From: Condylostoma magnum | Lineage: Eukaryota > Ciliophora > Heterotrichea > Heterotrichida > Condylostomatidae | Length of the DNA stretch: 64,000 nt | Assembly (NCBI GenBank): GCA_920105805.1 | Contig: CAKKTI010000033.1 | Span: 1 to 64,000, forward strand | Direction of reading: 5' to 3' | Program-made: the position numbers and the translations under genes | Shown here: positions 25,201-38,343 of the stretch, in pieces | How the letters are laid out: the number at the start of each line of letters is the position of its first letter | Position numbering within the stretch: position 1 is the first letter of the stretch | The notes under the pieces: generated by a model | What the model saw: only the letters and a program-made list of their open reading frames with translations | Databases searched by the model: none | What the model was told of the DNA's origin: nothing

Positions 25201-27456
25201 AATTCCAGTTGTACTTTTTATTCCATCAACAAAAATGTTAAAATCAACTACTCCATTATCATTAAAATAATTCAAAGCTACATATTACCAAGTATCTAAA
25301 TTCACATCTGATTCATTATGACTAATACTTTACTCAATTCCAAATGGTTCAATTTCAGCTTTATACTTATTTTGTAGCATATATAGCCTTATGAACTTAG
25401 TGCCGCTCTACTTTTCAATCAGGCATATCTTACCATCTTATATTTCATTCACTCTCACCCATATAGCAAAACTTACATTATTAGATAATAAGAATGTATT
25501 TTCTCCAGAAATATTAAGTCTTTGGCCATCTTAAGTAAACTCAAATCCAAAGGATTGTTCATAAGGTTAAATATTCTCATCATATTAAACTACTCCTGGT
25601 TGAGTTTCTATAATCACTTGATTTGTTATAGGATCACTTATACCTCTATACATTGTGAAATATTGATTTATATACATACCGTTGTTATCTTGATCTTCTG
25701 AGGTAAATTGAGCATTTCATACATTAGTTTAACTTGGAGGATTTAGTTCAATACAATTTCCATTTCTTAAATATTGATTCTATTCACATCTAGGAACACA
25801 ACCATTACCAGTAAACCAATGTGATTATAATCTACAATAAGGGGTAATAAAATCTTCAGTACTCGCCTAAATACTATAAATCAGAGTATCTTATAGGGAC
25901 TGTTGGCCATTATAACCTATATAAGCTGCACCTGGACTAGAATCTATGTTATGCTGGAATTCTTAGGAGTATACAGGGCTTTCTTGATTTAACTTCATTT
26001 TTAGCATTGAACCTTGATTTGACTATGATAATCCGAATTAAATGAAGTACCATTAGTTTAATATGATAGTCTTTTCTATAGTTACTTGATAAATTGTATC
26101 ATTATATAATAGTTTTCATCCTGTTTAGCCTATAGATAGCTCAAAATGACTATAATTAATGCTATCATACTTAAAGAATACAGGCTGATTATCTTATGGT
26201 TCCTTTTCTACCTTTATTCATATTCCGATTGTAATTGGTGTTCCTATAATAAGTGTAGTGGAAGGATCAAATGTTAAGCGTTAATCATTCTCTTTAAAGT
26301 GTATTCCTTAAGATTACATATAACCTGGCTCGTATTCATTAGATGATTAATCCTTTCCTTTATAAATAACATACTTACTATTTTAAGACTGCTCACTGGG
26401 ATAATAAACCTTTTATTCTTCATCGAATTCAAAGTATAGAGAAAACTTAGAGTCAGATCTATCTCCATATAAAGTACATTCACCATTATACACCACATAT
26501 CCTTCCTCACAGATTGAATAAGTAACTTTTATCTTATCTTAAGTAACTATACTATCAATATACGCCATATTATAGTCATCCATTCATTTACTTAAAGCAA
26601 AGTCAAATATTCTTAAAGTTCAGATATGTCCTATGAAAGAACTATTGCTATCTTTTCCATTTCCAATCCTTCATTCACCATTTTGAATTAAGTCCTCAAA
26701 TGATTACTCCATCTATTATGTTTGTATTAGTTGGCCATTTTAGACTATTTAGCAAATTAATCCTTTTATTATAACTTAGAAGTACTACCAATCTTCAGCT
26801 TATGTTTCAATCATTGTCTTAAAAGGAGTAGAGTAATCAATCTCAAAAGTAACTTCTAGTGTATTAGAATCAACATTTTCATAGTAAAAGGCTATACTAT
26901 TACCTGCAGTGTCTATCTTTTATAGTATAATCTATTTCTCACTACTAGATGTAAAGCTACTTTTATTCCACGTAGAAATAGTGAATTGTGGGCTTAATAC
27001 TATCTAATTACTCTACAATTATAAAAACTTTCCATTCTCAAAGGAAAAGCCCTCATTTCTAGTATAAATTGGATCAGCTCCGTCTACTTCCGAGCTTTCT
27101 CCCTTATAGAAACTAATATTTCCCTCCATGCTCCTTATAATCTACTCATCTCGGTCAAATATAAAGTAAAAGCTTTGGACAGTTTCTAGTCTTCTGTAAT
27201 TTCCTATGCTATAGTCTTAGTGTCAGGGTGGTTCATCGGATAAGTCTTGAAAAGTCGAGCTTTGTTTCTGGAGGCCGACGATCTTGGAATTCAAAGCATT
27301 TGGCTTTTCATTTAAAGATACAATGTATCTATCGGAAGTTTCGGTTTTTGGTATGATTACCACAGGGGAGGTTGTATTTTCCATGTCAGACTATTTGCCA
27401 GAGGCTGCTGATATTAGAAAAATGAATCCTACAGCTAAGAAGAAGTTTCTCAACAT
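10222..27456 (-). CDS. Giant secretory/membrane protein with LamG-like module array and REJ/PKD-like C-terminal region
   Basis: ATG 27454-27456 to TAG 10222-10224 is a whole number of codons (5,745) in one frame. I read several blocks across it and found them in frame, but did not verify every codon. A signal peptide (MLRNFFLAVGFIFLISAASG) is followed by about 15-16 modules of roughly 250 residues. Each is a concanavalin/LamG-like domain (motifs such as GFSFENGKFL and RYRFFLGFDYS) with a Cys-rich linker (ISCLADC, CTLLCKDDEYLVDNTC). Then come EGF/furin-like cysteines near 13.8-15 kb, a REJ/PKD-like stretch, and hydrophobic segments near 10.3-11 kb (ISSVCLLLLVFTII; LIMTLNLMNGILALGCFYYF; GYILFAILFIIAYI). 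This recalls polycystin-1 or PKDREJ architecture. A cell-surface adhesion or sensing role is inference. TGA is read as W many times. No intron was seen. Confidence 0.8.
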
Positions 27457-27505
27457 ATTTTATGAATTTTAAAATTTCGAGGCGCTTAAAAGTGCGAAAA
27501 TCAAG

Positions 27506-27706
27506 ATGGCGGACAGCTTATAATCTTATTACATAGAAAAAAGATTTTCATGTCTTAACGAGCTAGAGATAGACGATTAAAGTAGTCTAGCCTGATTTAT
27601 TGTAATAATCTCTACATTTTGGTTATAGCTTTTTTATATACTACCTCATTGTAATTTTTTAAAAATTCATGCAGGGGAATCCAGGCTCAAATTGTACTTA
27701 TACTAA
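27506..27706 (+). CDS. Possible small single-pass membrane protein
   Basis: A 66-residue ORF starting MADSLQSYYIEKRFSC, with an acidic N-terminal half (NELEIDDQSS), one hydrophobic helix (LAWFIVIISTFWLQLFYIL, with TGA as the first W) and a basic tail. Its ATG is 49 bases from the divergent ATG of the giant gene, like the close divergent pair at 278/306. The region is less AT-rich than the intergenic DNA beyond it. If TGA 27593-27595 were a stop the peptide would end before the helix. With no TAA/TAG stop rule, short open frames arise easily, so this remains a candidate only. Confidence 0.35.
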
Positions 27707-28353
27707 GAGTCTTGATATGTTTTAAATAATTTAAAATGCTTTTTGTAATATTCTAGATTAGATAAATTAATAATTTTATGTAGTATTAATAACAAAAGTA
27801 TATGATAAGATAGTGTAAGGTTAGATGAAGACTTGATAATAGCACTAGCTGTAGTTATATCAAACAATTAAATAATTAGACTAAGAAACTCAAAACTTTT
27901 AATAAATTTTTCAAATGATGAAAATTATTGCCATACAATAATTAAAACAAATAAATATTTATTAAGTGACTTAAATATACAAAAAGGAGCTAATTCATGA
28001 GAAATGAAATTGCAATTTGAAATTCAATAAAATGAACGAGTTTATTTCGGACTGAGAATAAAAAGAAAGATGTGATAAAAGCTAAGAAAATGTAATTAAA
28101 TATTGGTGAATTACAGAGATAAAAACTCTCAATTGATTTTTAGAATAGGAAAATAATAAGCCATTTATTGTATTTCCTAAATCTAATAAATTTTAAAAGC
28201 TACAAGGGAAAATGGAATAGTTATTATAGTATGAAAGAATTTAATGTATTTGTAAATGTTTACCCTTAATTTATCTCCAAATTATAAAATAATAAACATA
28301 TCAAAAGTCTACATAAATTGTCCTTAATAGTATATAAATCAAATCTAAGCTTA
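27707..28353. other. AT-rich intergenic stretch, no gene seen
   Basis: About 650 bases, very AT-rich, with homopolymer A and T runs. Short stretches look faintly coding (for example a frame reading RVYFGLRIK near 28045), but none keeps a convincing composition. No tRNA or repeat was recognised. It lies downstream of the WD40 gene's minus-strand end. Confidence 0.5.
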
Positions 28354-29835
28354 CTAAAATTTCCACAAAGCTATTTGGCAATCATCTTGATTTCTCTTTT
28401 AAACACTACCTTCTCCAGATATAACGAATTAATCAGAACTTGAAATAGCTACAACTCATACCCCTTTATTTTACCTTCCTATAACTTAATTTTTGGAAGT
28501 ATCTTTTAAATGTCAAAGCATAATAGTCTAATCTCTTGATCCAGAAATAACAAATTAGTTATTATGTGAAATAGCTACTGATAATACATCTTTTTTATGT
28601 TATCCTATCAATTTACTTTTATTCTAATCTTCCAAGCTCCAAAACATAATTGTCTTATCCTTAGATCCAGATATAACAAATTAATTACTATTTGAAATAG
28701 CAACAGAGCAAACACCTCTACTATGCTATCCTATTATTCTATTTCTCGATTTATCTTATAAACTTCAAAGCTTTATGGTATTATCCTCAGATCCAGATAT
28801 AACAAATTTATGGCTATTAGAAACAACTACTGAATATATCCACCCGTTATGTTATCCTATTAACTTATTCCTAGATGAGTTTTTCAAATCCCAGAGTATC
28901 AAATCTTTTAAAGAGCCAGATACAACAAATCGGCTTGAAATAGCGACAGAGTGCACCCAACCGTTGTGTTATCCTATTAATTTACTTTTACCCGGATTTT
29001 ATAAGTTCCAAAGTAGAACATCTCTTAAAGACCCAGATACAACAAATTCATTGTTATTTGAAATAGCGACTGATAATATCTCTCTATTATGTTATCCTAT
29101 TAATCTGTTTTAGGATGCATCTTGTAAATTTCACAACTTAATATCTTTTAAATCGGCAGAAATAACTAATTGATTATCACTTGAAATAACTAGTGCATTC
29201 ACCTTTCCATTATGCTTTCCTATGATTTCTGTTTATATTGGCATCTTTGCTTCTTCAAATTAACTGTATACTTTTTTCTCTAATTCTAGCTATCTGCCTA
29301 GATATCTTATATATTCCCCTGCTTTCTATATTCCTCTATAATGGTTCATTTAATGAGCTTTCATTAGTCACTCAAATACTGATTTTGCCTATACTTATGG
29401 ATCTGTCTCAACAAATTAAAGTTATCATGATATTTCTCCATAAGTATTCATTTATATATTGTGTAGTTAAGGGAAGTTGTAAAGTATTTGTTAAGCTTGA
29501 TCAGGACATTTTACAAGTTTATCCAATTTATCCAGATGCTCTATTTTTAATCTATGAAATCTAATAAAGTTATCAATAAATTAATCAATTATTTTCTAAG
29601 ACTGCAAAGTGAATATTTTTGTAATTTCTAATGTTCTTTCAAGTATTTCAGTTGAATCTAAGTGGTTTATATTATTCTGAAAAGTTGAGAATTAATTATA
29701 AGTAAGCATCTATCCTTTCAAACACTTAAGTACTTCTGTTTTTCCTGTCCATCAGCTTTAATTTTGGAACATTTCACATACTTTTATGAAATCAACTCCT
29801 GATATTAATACGTCTACTATTTCCTGTATATCCAT
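28354..29835 (-). CDS. WD40 repeat protein with helical N-terminal region
   Basis: A 493-residue protein. The first 200 residues are helical and charged (MDIQEIVDVLISGVDFIKV; EHLDKLDKLVKCPDQ). Seven WD40 blades follow, each about 45 residues and unusually alike, with the recurring cores LIGQHNG, SVAIS, QFVISGS and IMLWSL. Blade-ending tryptophans are TGA or TGG (KLWSL, MLWHL, KLWNL). It ends with IALWKF and then TAG TAA in tandem (28351-28356). The last sense TAA is 16 codons earlier and later Q codons are CAA. WD40 propellers act as scaffolds; no specific partner is evident. A decayed copy lies at about 49480-50040. The start is divergent from NDP kinase, 139 bases away. Confidence 0.85.
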
Positions 29836-29974
29836 TTTTCTATAGTAATAAAGTCATATATATAAAAATAATCATAAATACACTCCTTCTATTTATCAAA
29901 TTACAACAATACACATAAAACAATTAAATCTAACAATACATATAAAATTACATCTCCTTCCCTCAAACTAATAA
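29836..29974. promoter_or_regulatory. Shared divergent promoter region (WD40 / NDP kinase)
   Basis: This 139-base AT-rich spacer separates two divergent start codons, so it must carry the 5' regions of both. It has repeated acaatacatataaaa-like stretches near 29907 and 29934, and a pyrimidine-rich patch (catctccttccctc) just before the NDP kinase ATG. No defined factor site is recognised. Confidence 0.4.
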
Positions 29975-30433
29975 ATGGCAGACATCCAAAACACCTTCAT
30001 CATGGTTAAACCTGACGGCGTACAGAGAAAACTAGTAGGCGAAATAATAAGACGCTTTGAGAACCGTGGCTTAAAGCTTAGAGGACTCAAGATGCTAAAA
30101 GCTGACGAAGGTTTACTAGGAGAACACTATGCCGAACATAATGGAAGACCCTTTTTCTAAAGTTTACTTAATTATGTAGGATCAGGTCCCGTAGTAGCTA
30201 TGGTCTGGGAAGGCAGCAGAGCCATTGAGGTAGGCAGATCTTTAGTTGGAGCAACCAGACCATGGGAGTCTAACCCTGGAACCATCCGTGGTGATTTTTG
30301 CTTGGATGTTGGAAGAAATCTCATACATGGATCCGATGCACCAGAATCAGCTGCAAGAGAAATTGGACTCTGGTTCAAACCTGAAGAATTAGTCAGCTGG
30401 GATGATCACAGCAATACATGGATCTATGAGTGA
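29975..30433 (+). CDS. Nucleoside diphosphate kinase
   Basis: A complete 152-residue enzyme that moves the terminal phosphate between nucleoside tri- and diphosphates. The motifs are [19 protein letters not shown] at the start, [11 protein letters not shown], the [17 protein letters not shown] loop with the phosphorylated histidine at about 117, and the conserved end WIYE. The length equals the family norm, which fixes TGA 30431-30433 as a true stop. One TAA is read as Q (GRPFFQSLLNYV), about 90 codons before the end; all tryptophans here are TGG. GC content is higher than in neighbours, suggesting strong expression. Confidence 0.97.
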
Positions 30434-30616
30434 TTTTAGATTAGTTACGTGTTAGATGGAAACGTGTATTGATAAAATGTGTTTTTTATATATAAGAGTA
30501 TTGGTGGAAAGTTGGGTAAAGTGTTGAAGTGGAAGAATGTTAGATAAATACTGTAGTAATTGGCCTCAACTAGTTATATAAAGTACACACCTAGCTATGT
30601 AATAAAACCATTTTAT

Positions 30617-31228
30617 ATGTCTGTTTTCTCTAATGCTGATAAAAGTCCTAGAAAGTATGGAATCTTCGGTCACTCTGCCCTTGCACTTACTCGCTCATCT
30701 ATAAGTTACACATTTCAGAGAGAAATGCGATTTAAAAAACGACCAAAGGAATAATCTCCACATAAATTTTATTATCCTAGATCATCGTTATCTAAAAGAG
30801 CTACTGGAATGGGATTAGGAAAGAGATACGAGTTCAAAGGTAAAGAGGGACCTAGAAGTGAATGATATGAAACTTTCTACAATCTTCCTCCTACGTCTGC
30901 GGCTTTTGGGAGGTAAACTAGCAAGAGATTCATGGATAAAAGTAACGACAGTCCTGGGCCTGGGGCGTATGAAATCACTGCGTAGATAAGACTGAAAAAA
31001 CGTTGCAAAACTCCTAGTTTTCATATAAAGAGAAAATTATCAGTGAGTAAAACCAATGAATCTATCTTGTAGAAAAGAAGAGCTGAATCTAAGTAAAGGA
31101 GCAGTATTAAGAAGAGAAGTAAATTAGTAGCTGATAAAATTAAAGAGCTTTCGTAGGGATTGGAATAAGGATTCAAATATTCTCCGATCAAATTTGAGGA
31201 TTATAAGCAAATTAAGTATAGTAAATAA
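30617..31228 (+). CDS. SHIPPO/ODF3-like sperm-tail PG-rich repeat protein
   Basis: About 203 residues. Pro-Gly-rich repeats typical of the family are visible: the block SPGPGAYEI preceded by LPPTSAAFGR, and an N-terminal half with SPRKYGIFGHSALALTRSS. The C-terminal third is basic. SHIPPO/STPGR proteins sit inside or along ciliary doublet microtubules, which fits a ciliate. TGA reads as W at SEWYETF. ATG 30617-30619 is the first in-frame methionine, but coding-like sequence (YIKYTPSYVIKPF) lies upstream in frame, so the true start or a short first exon may be missed. The stop is TAA TAA at 31226-31231. Confidence 0.6.
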
Positions 31229-31516
31229 TAAGTTATAAAAGAATTAAGCACTTACTTTTATGTGAATCCATATAGTTTAAGATTGCATGGAATTTAATAC
31301 TAATTTATTTCTTTAAAAGGATTACAAGTTTAAAATCTCTGAATAAGTTTAATTGTGTAAGATTACTTACTATACTGTAATAATCCATTGAAATTTCCTA
31401 CTTCTAACTACAAGCTTCATTTATCTAAATACAAAAGCCTAACATAATCAAAACACTACTTACAAAACTCATTAAATACTTCAAATCACTACCCTAAATC
31501 AGTTTAATATTAAAAA

Positions 31517-32887
31517 ATGCAACTTTTAAAAGATAAGCTGATTCCAAAACTGCGTTTCTAAAGTGTTCCGAAATAACGAGCAATGTATCATTCAATGTAA
31601 GACAATCCATATCTGTAACAACTAAAAACAACAAGAAAAATACGTAGAAAGAAAAGGGCAAGGAGTAATTTCAGAGTAAGAATAAATACATAATCTCCTA
31701 GAGCTAACCTTAAATCAAAAATAAGCACAAGGGCCAGTTCAAATACTAACTCATTCCAAACGAATGAATCAATTTTCCGGTAAGTCAGGTAAAGCCCGTA
31801 GGGAAACAGGTATAAGGACCCTCACCAGCCTATCATAATGAGACGAGTAGAAAAACAGAATCCTTATACACAAAATAATCAATTGAATGAGTCCTTGAAT
31901 GAATACTATAAACAGCAACTAGATGCTCCGAATAGTTGAAAACTTAACTTACTGCCAAAAATACGCCCAAGAAACTTTAATACGAAGTTTAGAAAGTCTG
32001 TTTAAATAAAAGAAGGAGCATTTGAGGAGTTTTCAATACCTACACCGCTAGCAAAGGATAAGGAATTAGAAGAGGTTGCTCCTTTGCTGTGTGACAGTCC
32101 TAAAAATAGGTAGACTCCTATTTTTGATTTAGACAAAGTGTAAAGTAGATTATAAGAATTTAGTAAAATGGAAAGTTTGAAGGAAGCCCCCATTTCTATA
32201 AAGAAAAGAGGGGAGAAGAGAAAAATAAGTAAAGGAGTATTGAAAAACTATATACATAACCTTTAGGTTTAGTAGTAATATAAGGCAAAGTTAAGGGAGG
32301 TTTTAGGAGATTAAGATTGTTATATAAATGACGAGGAAATGAAATAGTTAATAGAAGAAATTGATGAATTAGTTACTGAACTATCAAGTGAACAATTTAT
32401 GTAAGGTTTACAAGATATTTCAATACAAAATGTAAGCTAATCTCATAAAAGTGAATAATTCAGTCAGCCACATAGCCTTGATATACTATTTGACAATAAT
32501 GAGGTCTCAACTTACTATACAAATGACACTTAAATTGTAAAAATAACGAATGATATAGATAAAGTCATTCAAGAATGTAAATAAACCCCTTTGTAATACT
32601 AATATGAAACTCCTACAAAGCTATAAAGGCCTAAAAGTGTAGGTAGGCCTCTTGTACATAATAGATACAACACATAACTAACACTTTAAAGTAACAGGAA
32701 AAACCAATTATCACTCTTTAAAATAAGAAACTTCCCTACAAAAGCCCAAGAAAAGTCCAGAATAGTATCTAAAATCCGCACAATGACAAATAGGAAAAAA
32801 TACCCCCCTAAAGTTAGATCACTTAGTACTCAAAGACCCCTAACATCTAAAAACAACATAAAACAACTAATAAGAAAGCTTAACTGA
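31517..32887 (+). CDS. Unknown basic, low-complexity protein
   Basis: A 456-residue ORF starting MQLLKDKLIPKLRFQS and ending with TGA 32885-32887 after KQLIRKLN. It is rich in Lys, Arg, Ser and Gln, with an acidic middle (MKQLIEEIDELVTELSS, about residues 275-290) and no membrane segment or known domain. TGA is read as W once (NSWKLN). The end is convergent with glutamate dehydrogenase, whose TAG lies 22 bases away; reading either gene past these stops would make them overlap. Composition suggests a disordered cytoskeletal or chromatin-associated protein, but no function can be assigned. Confidence 0.6.
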
Positions 32888-32908
32888 CTTAATTTCCACA
32901 AAACTTTA

Positions 32909-34372
32909 CTAAATACCAATATTCCCTCCCATAGTGCTTTCATTGATTCTGTTCAACGCATTAATATAAGCGGCAATTCTTAAATTAACTCCGACTTCCT
33001 ACGAGGTTTTCTTAGTATCTGACACAGCTTCACACATAACATCCTCCAGTCCGCTATAAACCAAATCTAACTCATCAGCGCCCTATGTCTCAACATCAGC
33101 CATCTCACTCATGTCCCCTAATTCCTGTACATACCCCATCAATCTCTTACGGGTTACTGACTCCCATCTCTTAGTAAGCATTCCAGGTCTTATATGTCCT
33201 AAATTCTTGACATACTCAAAATATGAAACTGTAACTCCTCCGGAGTTAGTAAGCAAATCAGGCAATACCAGTATATTTTTAGCCTCTAAGACCTCCTCAC
33301 CTCTAGGAGTAGTTGGACCATTTGCCCCCTCTGCTACTATTTTACATTAAAAGTTTATAGCATTTGTACCAGTTATAGATCGCTCCACAGCAGCAGGTAT
33401 TAAAATATCACATGGTTACTTAAATACGTGTTACCCATCTGTAAAAAACTCACCCTCTCTACATCCCTCAATCGATCCATTTTTCAGCAGGTAGTTTTTA
33501 ACCTTATCAACTGACATACCCTACGGGTTAAATAAACCACCTCCCCTCTCGATAACTCCCAGTAGCTTTCCTCCATCTTTCTCCAGAAACTTAGATGCCC
33601 AAAATCCTACATTTCCAAAACCTTAAACAACGAAACTTTTGTCTCTTGTACCAGTTGGAAGATTCACTTTTTTCATATAAAACTCATCGTTTACAAACTC
33701 TCTTATAGCAAAATACACTCCAAGTCCAGTTGATTCAGTTCTGCCTGAAATTCCTCCTAGGTTTATAGGTTTTCCAGTAACACACGCCGGCGCATGTATA
33801 TTTTATGGAGTGTGAAACCTATAAGCGTCCATCATATACGCCATTTCCACCTCTCCCGTTCCTAGGTCAGGCCCAGGCACATCAGTGGCTGGGTTTAAAA
33901 ATCCCTTCTTAGACAACTCCACTGCGTACCGTCTAGTAAGTCTTTCTAGCTCCCCAGGACTCAAACTCTTAGGATCCACTGCTATACCACCTTTCCCACC
34001 TCCAAAAGGTAAATTAACACATGAGCACTTAAGAGTCATCAAGAACGCCAGCGCTGAAACCTCATCTAAATCGATGTCTGTAGAGAATCTAGTACCACCT
34101 TTGCAGGGTAGTTTGTGACGAGAGTGCTGCACTCTGTATGCCTTGTAGTATTATATACTGCCATCGTCCCTTCTTAGAGGGATGTTCATTCTTAGGGCTG
34201 CATCAGGAGCTCGGATTAGTTCTAGGACTTCAGGCTCTATGTCAACAAATTAGCGTGCTTTTTCGAAGAATATGTGAGTCATTTCTAGGAAGTTAGGCTC
34301 TTAGTCTGCTGATTGAGAGAAAAAGCGAGGACTGATGTGACGCATTCCAAAAATTGAAAGTCTTGTAAGCAT
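32909..34372 (-). CDS. Glutamate dehydrogenase, mitochondrial type
   Basis: A 487-residue enzyme for oxidative deamination of glutamate to 2-oxoglutarate. The first about 20 residues ([20 protein letters not shown]) are Arg/Ser-rich like a mitochondrial presequence. The substrate block is [18 protein letters not shown], then [16 protein letters not shown] with the catalytic lysine region. [16 protein letters not shown] follows, and the nucleotide fold carries [12 protein letters not shown] with Q as TAA. The C-terminal block [19 protein letters not shown] leads to TAG TAA at 32906-32911, the expected family end. The last sense TAG is 30 codons before. It is divergent from kinesin-13 across 261 bases. 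Confidence 0.95.
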
Positions 34373-34633
34373 TTTTATTATAGCCACTATTTTTAGAGAT
34401 GTTGAAAATTATGTGACTTTTATTGAGTGGGATAGCTGAGTAGTATCGGGTGTAAATAGTAAATTTTGTATATACTTCTTGTGGTTTTGTATTATTCCCT
34501 ACACAACTCCACAAAAAATAACAAATATGACTCAACACAGTCTATCTCTGCAGAGCCTATTCTCTTTCATACACAAAATATACAAAGAAATTACCAGTAC
34601 TTAAAACCTCCATTTTTCAAAACAAAAATTTAA
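34373..34633. promoter_or_regulatory. Divergent intergenic region (GDH / kinesin-13)
   Basis: This 261-base spacer lies between two divergent ATGs. It is AT-rich and ends with an A-rich leader just before the kinesin ATG. An open frame on minus (34293-34538) overlaps the GDH start in another frame and has no family resemblance. Confidence 0.4.
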
Positions 34634-36064
<1,431 letters not shown>

Positions 36065-36553
36065 GTAATATATCAATTAAATATGTATTATGGAGTTATT
36101 GTAGAAGCTTAAATAGTCCAATGCTATCTTTTTCATTTATTAGATATTCTGTAGTGTTATTTGTTCATTACTAAAGTATTATGTAATTTATTTTTAAAAT
36201 AATCTAATAGCAACTGTATAATTTGATTATATAGAGAGGTGCAAAATAATATGAAAATTGTTTAAAACTTGTATATTTGGTGAATTTATAGGCCTAAATA
36301 ATATAGATAAATAATTAACTATGGACTAATATGTCAAACAGCAATGCTCAAATTAGAAATTATAGTTACTCCTCACTACATAGCATGTATAAATCAAATA
36401 TTAAAGATACTCTGATGATCAATATAAAACATCTTTAAATTTTCTAAAGGTAAAATCTTCTATTATGTCTACAACTTCCATACTAAATAATACCTAATAC
36501 TTATTTAACACCCTCAATTATCTTTTAGCAATATTCTAATAAAATTCTTAATA
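36065..36553. other. AT-rich intergenic region before the CDPK gene
   Basis: About 490 bases with no convincing ORF on either strand and no RNA gene recognised. It must hold the kinesin 3' end and the CDPK promoter. Confidence 0.5.
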
Positions 36554-38266
36554 ATGGGTACTATTTGCTGCTAAAAATAAAAGGTATCAATTTAATTGAC
36601 ACCAGGATATGCTTTAGAAATATCAAAAATTTCTAGTGCTACAAAACTTGACAGTAAGTATAAAACAGACATTCTAAAGCATTTCTAATTTTTAAGAGTT
36701 TGCGGATTTGGTCAATTTGGCATAGTTAGAGAGGCAACAAGAGTAAATAAAAGCAACAATGCAATACTGAACCAAAACTACGCGATAAAATCAGTTTTAA
36801 AAGAAAAACTTATAGAAAAAGTGCATATGCTGAAACATGAAATAGATGCATTAAGAAATGTAGATCATCCGAACATAGTAAGACTTTATGAAATATACGA
36901 AGACAGTAAATACATTCATTTTGTAATGGATTTGTGTAAGGGGGGAGACTTAATGGATCGTATTTTGATTAATGGCCCGTTAAGTGAAAAGAAAGCTGCT
37001 GAGTATATGCAGAAATTATTATCAGCAGTAAACCATTTACATAATCTTAAATTTTGTCATAGGGATCTAAAGCCCGAAAACTTTTTATTAAGCTCGAAAC
37101 AATTAGACGCTGAAATAAAAATAGTTGATTTTGGTATGGCTGTAAAGTTTATGGATAATAATATTTAATCCTATGTAGGAACACCTTATTACTTTGCTCC
37201 CGAGGTAATCAAAGGGAATTATGGAAAATAGTGCGATGTATGATCCTTAGGAGTCACTTTGTATGTGATTTTATCAGGAACTTAGCCATTCGAAAGTAAG
37301 GATATGGGGCATTTAATACAGCAGATATTAGGATGTAAATATAACTTTAATAACTAAGCAATTTGGTCTAATATAAGCTAAGAGGCATAAGATCTCATAA
37401 GCAGAATGCTTGTTATAAAACCTACTAAAAGAATAAGTATAAAGGATGCATTGAAGCATCCTTGATTCTAAATCACGTAGAATGAGTAACGAGTTAAAAT
37501 AAGTAGGAATATTGTTGATAATTTACTAAAAGTAAAGGCAAGTAGTAAACTTAGGCAGGAATTTTTAAAAGTTGCGGTTAGAAATCTGAATGAGCAAGAA
37601 ATTAGAGATTTAACTGATATTTTCCACTTATTAGATACTAAAAACTCAGGTGTAATAAGAGCTTAATCGATTATTGAAGCTTTGAATTAATCTGGATTAG
37701 AAATAGCATCTAATGAAATGTAAAAAATCATGCATAAAATGAACTATATAAATTTCGGGAAAATAAGCTATACTGACTTCTTAGCCTTAGTAATGGATAC
37801 TAAGCAAATTGACGAGGAGTAATTATTCTGAGCTGCTTTTACCCAATTTGACTATGATTAAGATGGCCTGATCTCATTAGAAGACCTTTAATTTGCAATA
37901 GAAAAAGCTGGCGGATACATATCTAAAGACGACTTCAATTAAATTGTATAAGAATTCAGCCTATAAAGTACAGACAAAATGTCCTTTGATTAGTTTAAAG
38001 ATTTAATGGTTTGTTTTTCTGAAAAGAATTCACCTAATTATAGCTTAACATCATCTACAGGGACAACAAGACGATTATCTATAAGAAAGATTACTTTAAG
38101 GAGATAGACTATTCTATCTAGAAAGCGTACAAAAGGTAGCAACACATAAGTAAATAATATTTATTATGAGAATGATTTGCAAATAAACGGTAGAGTACAT
38201 GATAAGTATAGAAGACATAGTTCAATAGAATTAAATAAGCAAGGTTTATAAAGTTCAAATAATTAA
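36554..38266 (+). CDS. Calcium-dependent protein kinase (CDPK)
   Basis: About 570 residues. It starts MGTICCQK, a myristoylation glycine followed by likely palmitoylated cysteines, so it is probably membrane-bound. Kinase motifs: GFGQFGIVREA, NYAIKSV, HRDLKPENFLL, IVDFGMAVKF, YFAPEV, DVWSLGVTLY and LKHPWFQI. The W of DVWSLG and HPWF is TGA in both cases, strong evidence for that reassignment. Four EF hands follow from about residue 350; the third (FDYDQDGLISLEDL) is canonical, others such as MNYINFGKISYTDF are degenerate. A basic tail ends in repeated TAA codons (38264-38290), so the stop is uncertain. It is convergent with the gene at 38344. Confidence 0.95.
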
Positions 38267-38343
38267 TAATCTAATAACTAATCTGCTTAATTATTTCCAA
38301 AATAGACTCAATTTGTTCTTATGAGTATCTTTCTTCTATATTA

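Noticed and set aside
27284-27472. Plus-strand ORF reading EFKAFGFSFKDTMYL
   Set aside because: The minus strand of the same stretch encodes a clear signal peptide and the start of the giant gene; the plus frame is its shadow.
28775-29564. Plus-strand repeat-containing ORFs
   Set aside because: They are antisense to the WD40 blades, whose repeats make the shadow frame look repetitive too.
33083-34538. Extra ORFs around glutamate dehydrogenase
   Set aside because: They lie in other frames or on the opposite strand of a strongly conserved enzyme; 34293-34538 lacks any family feature.
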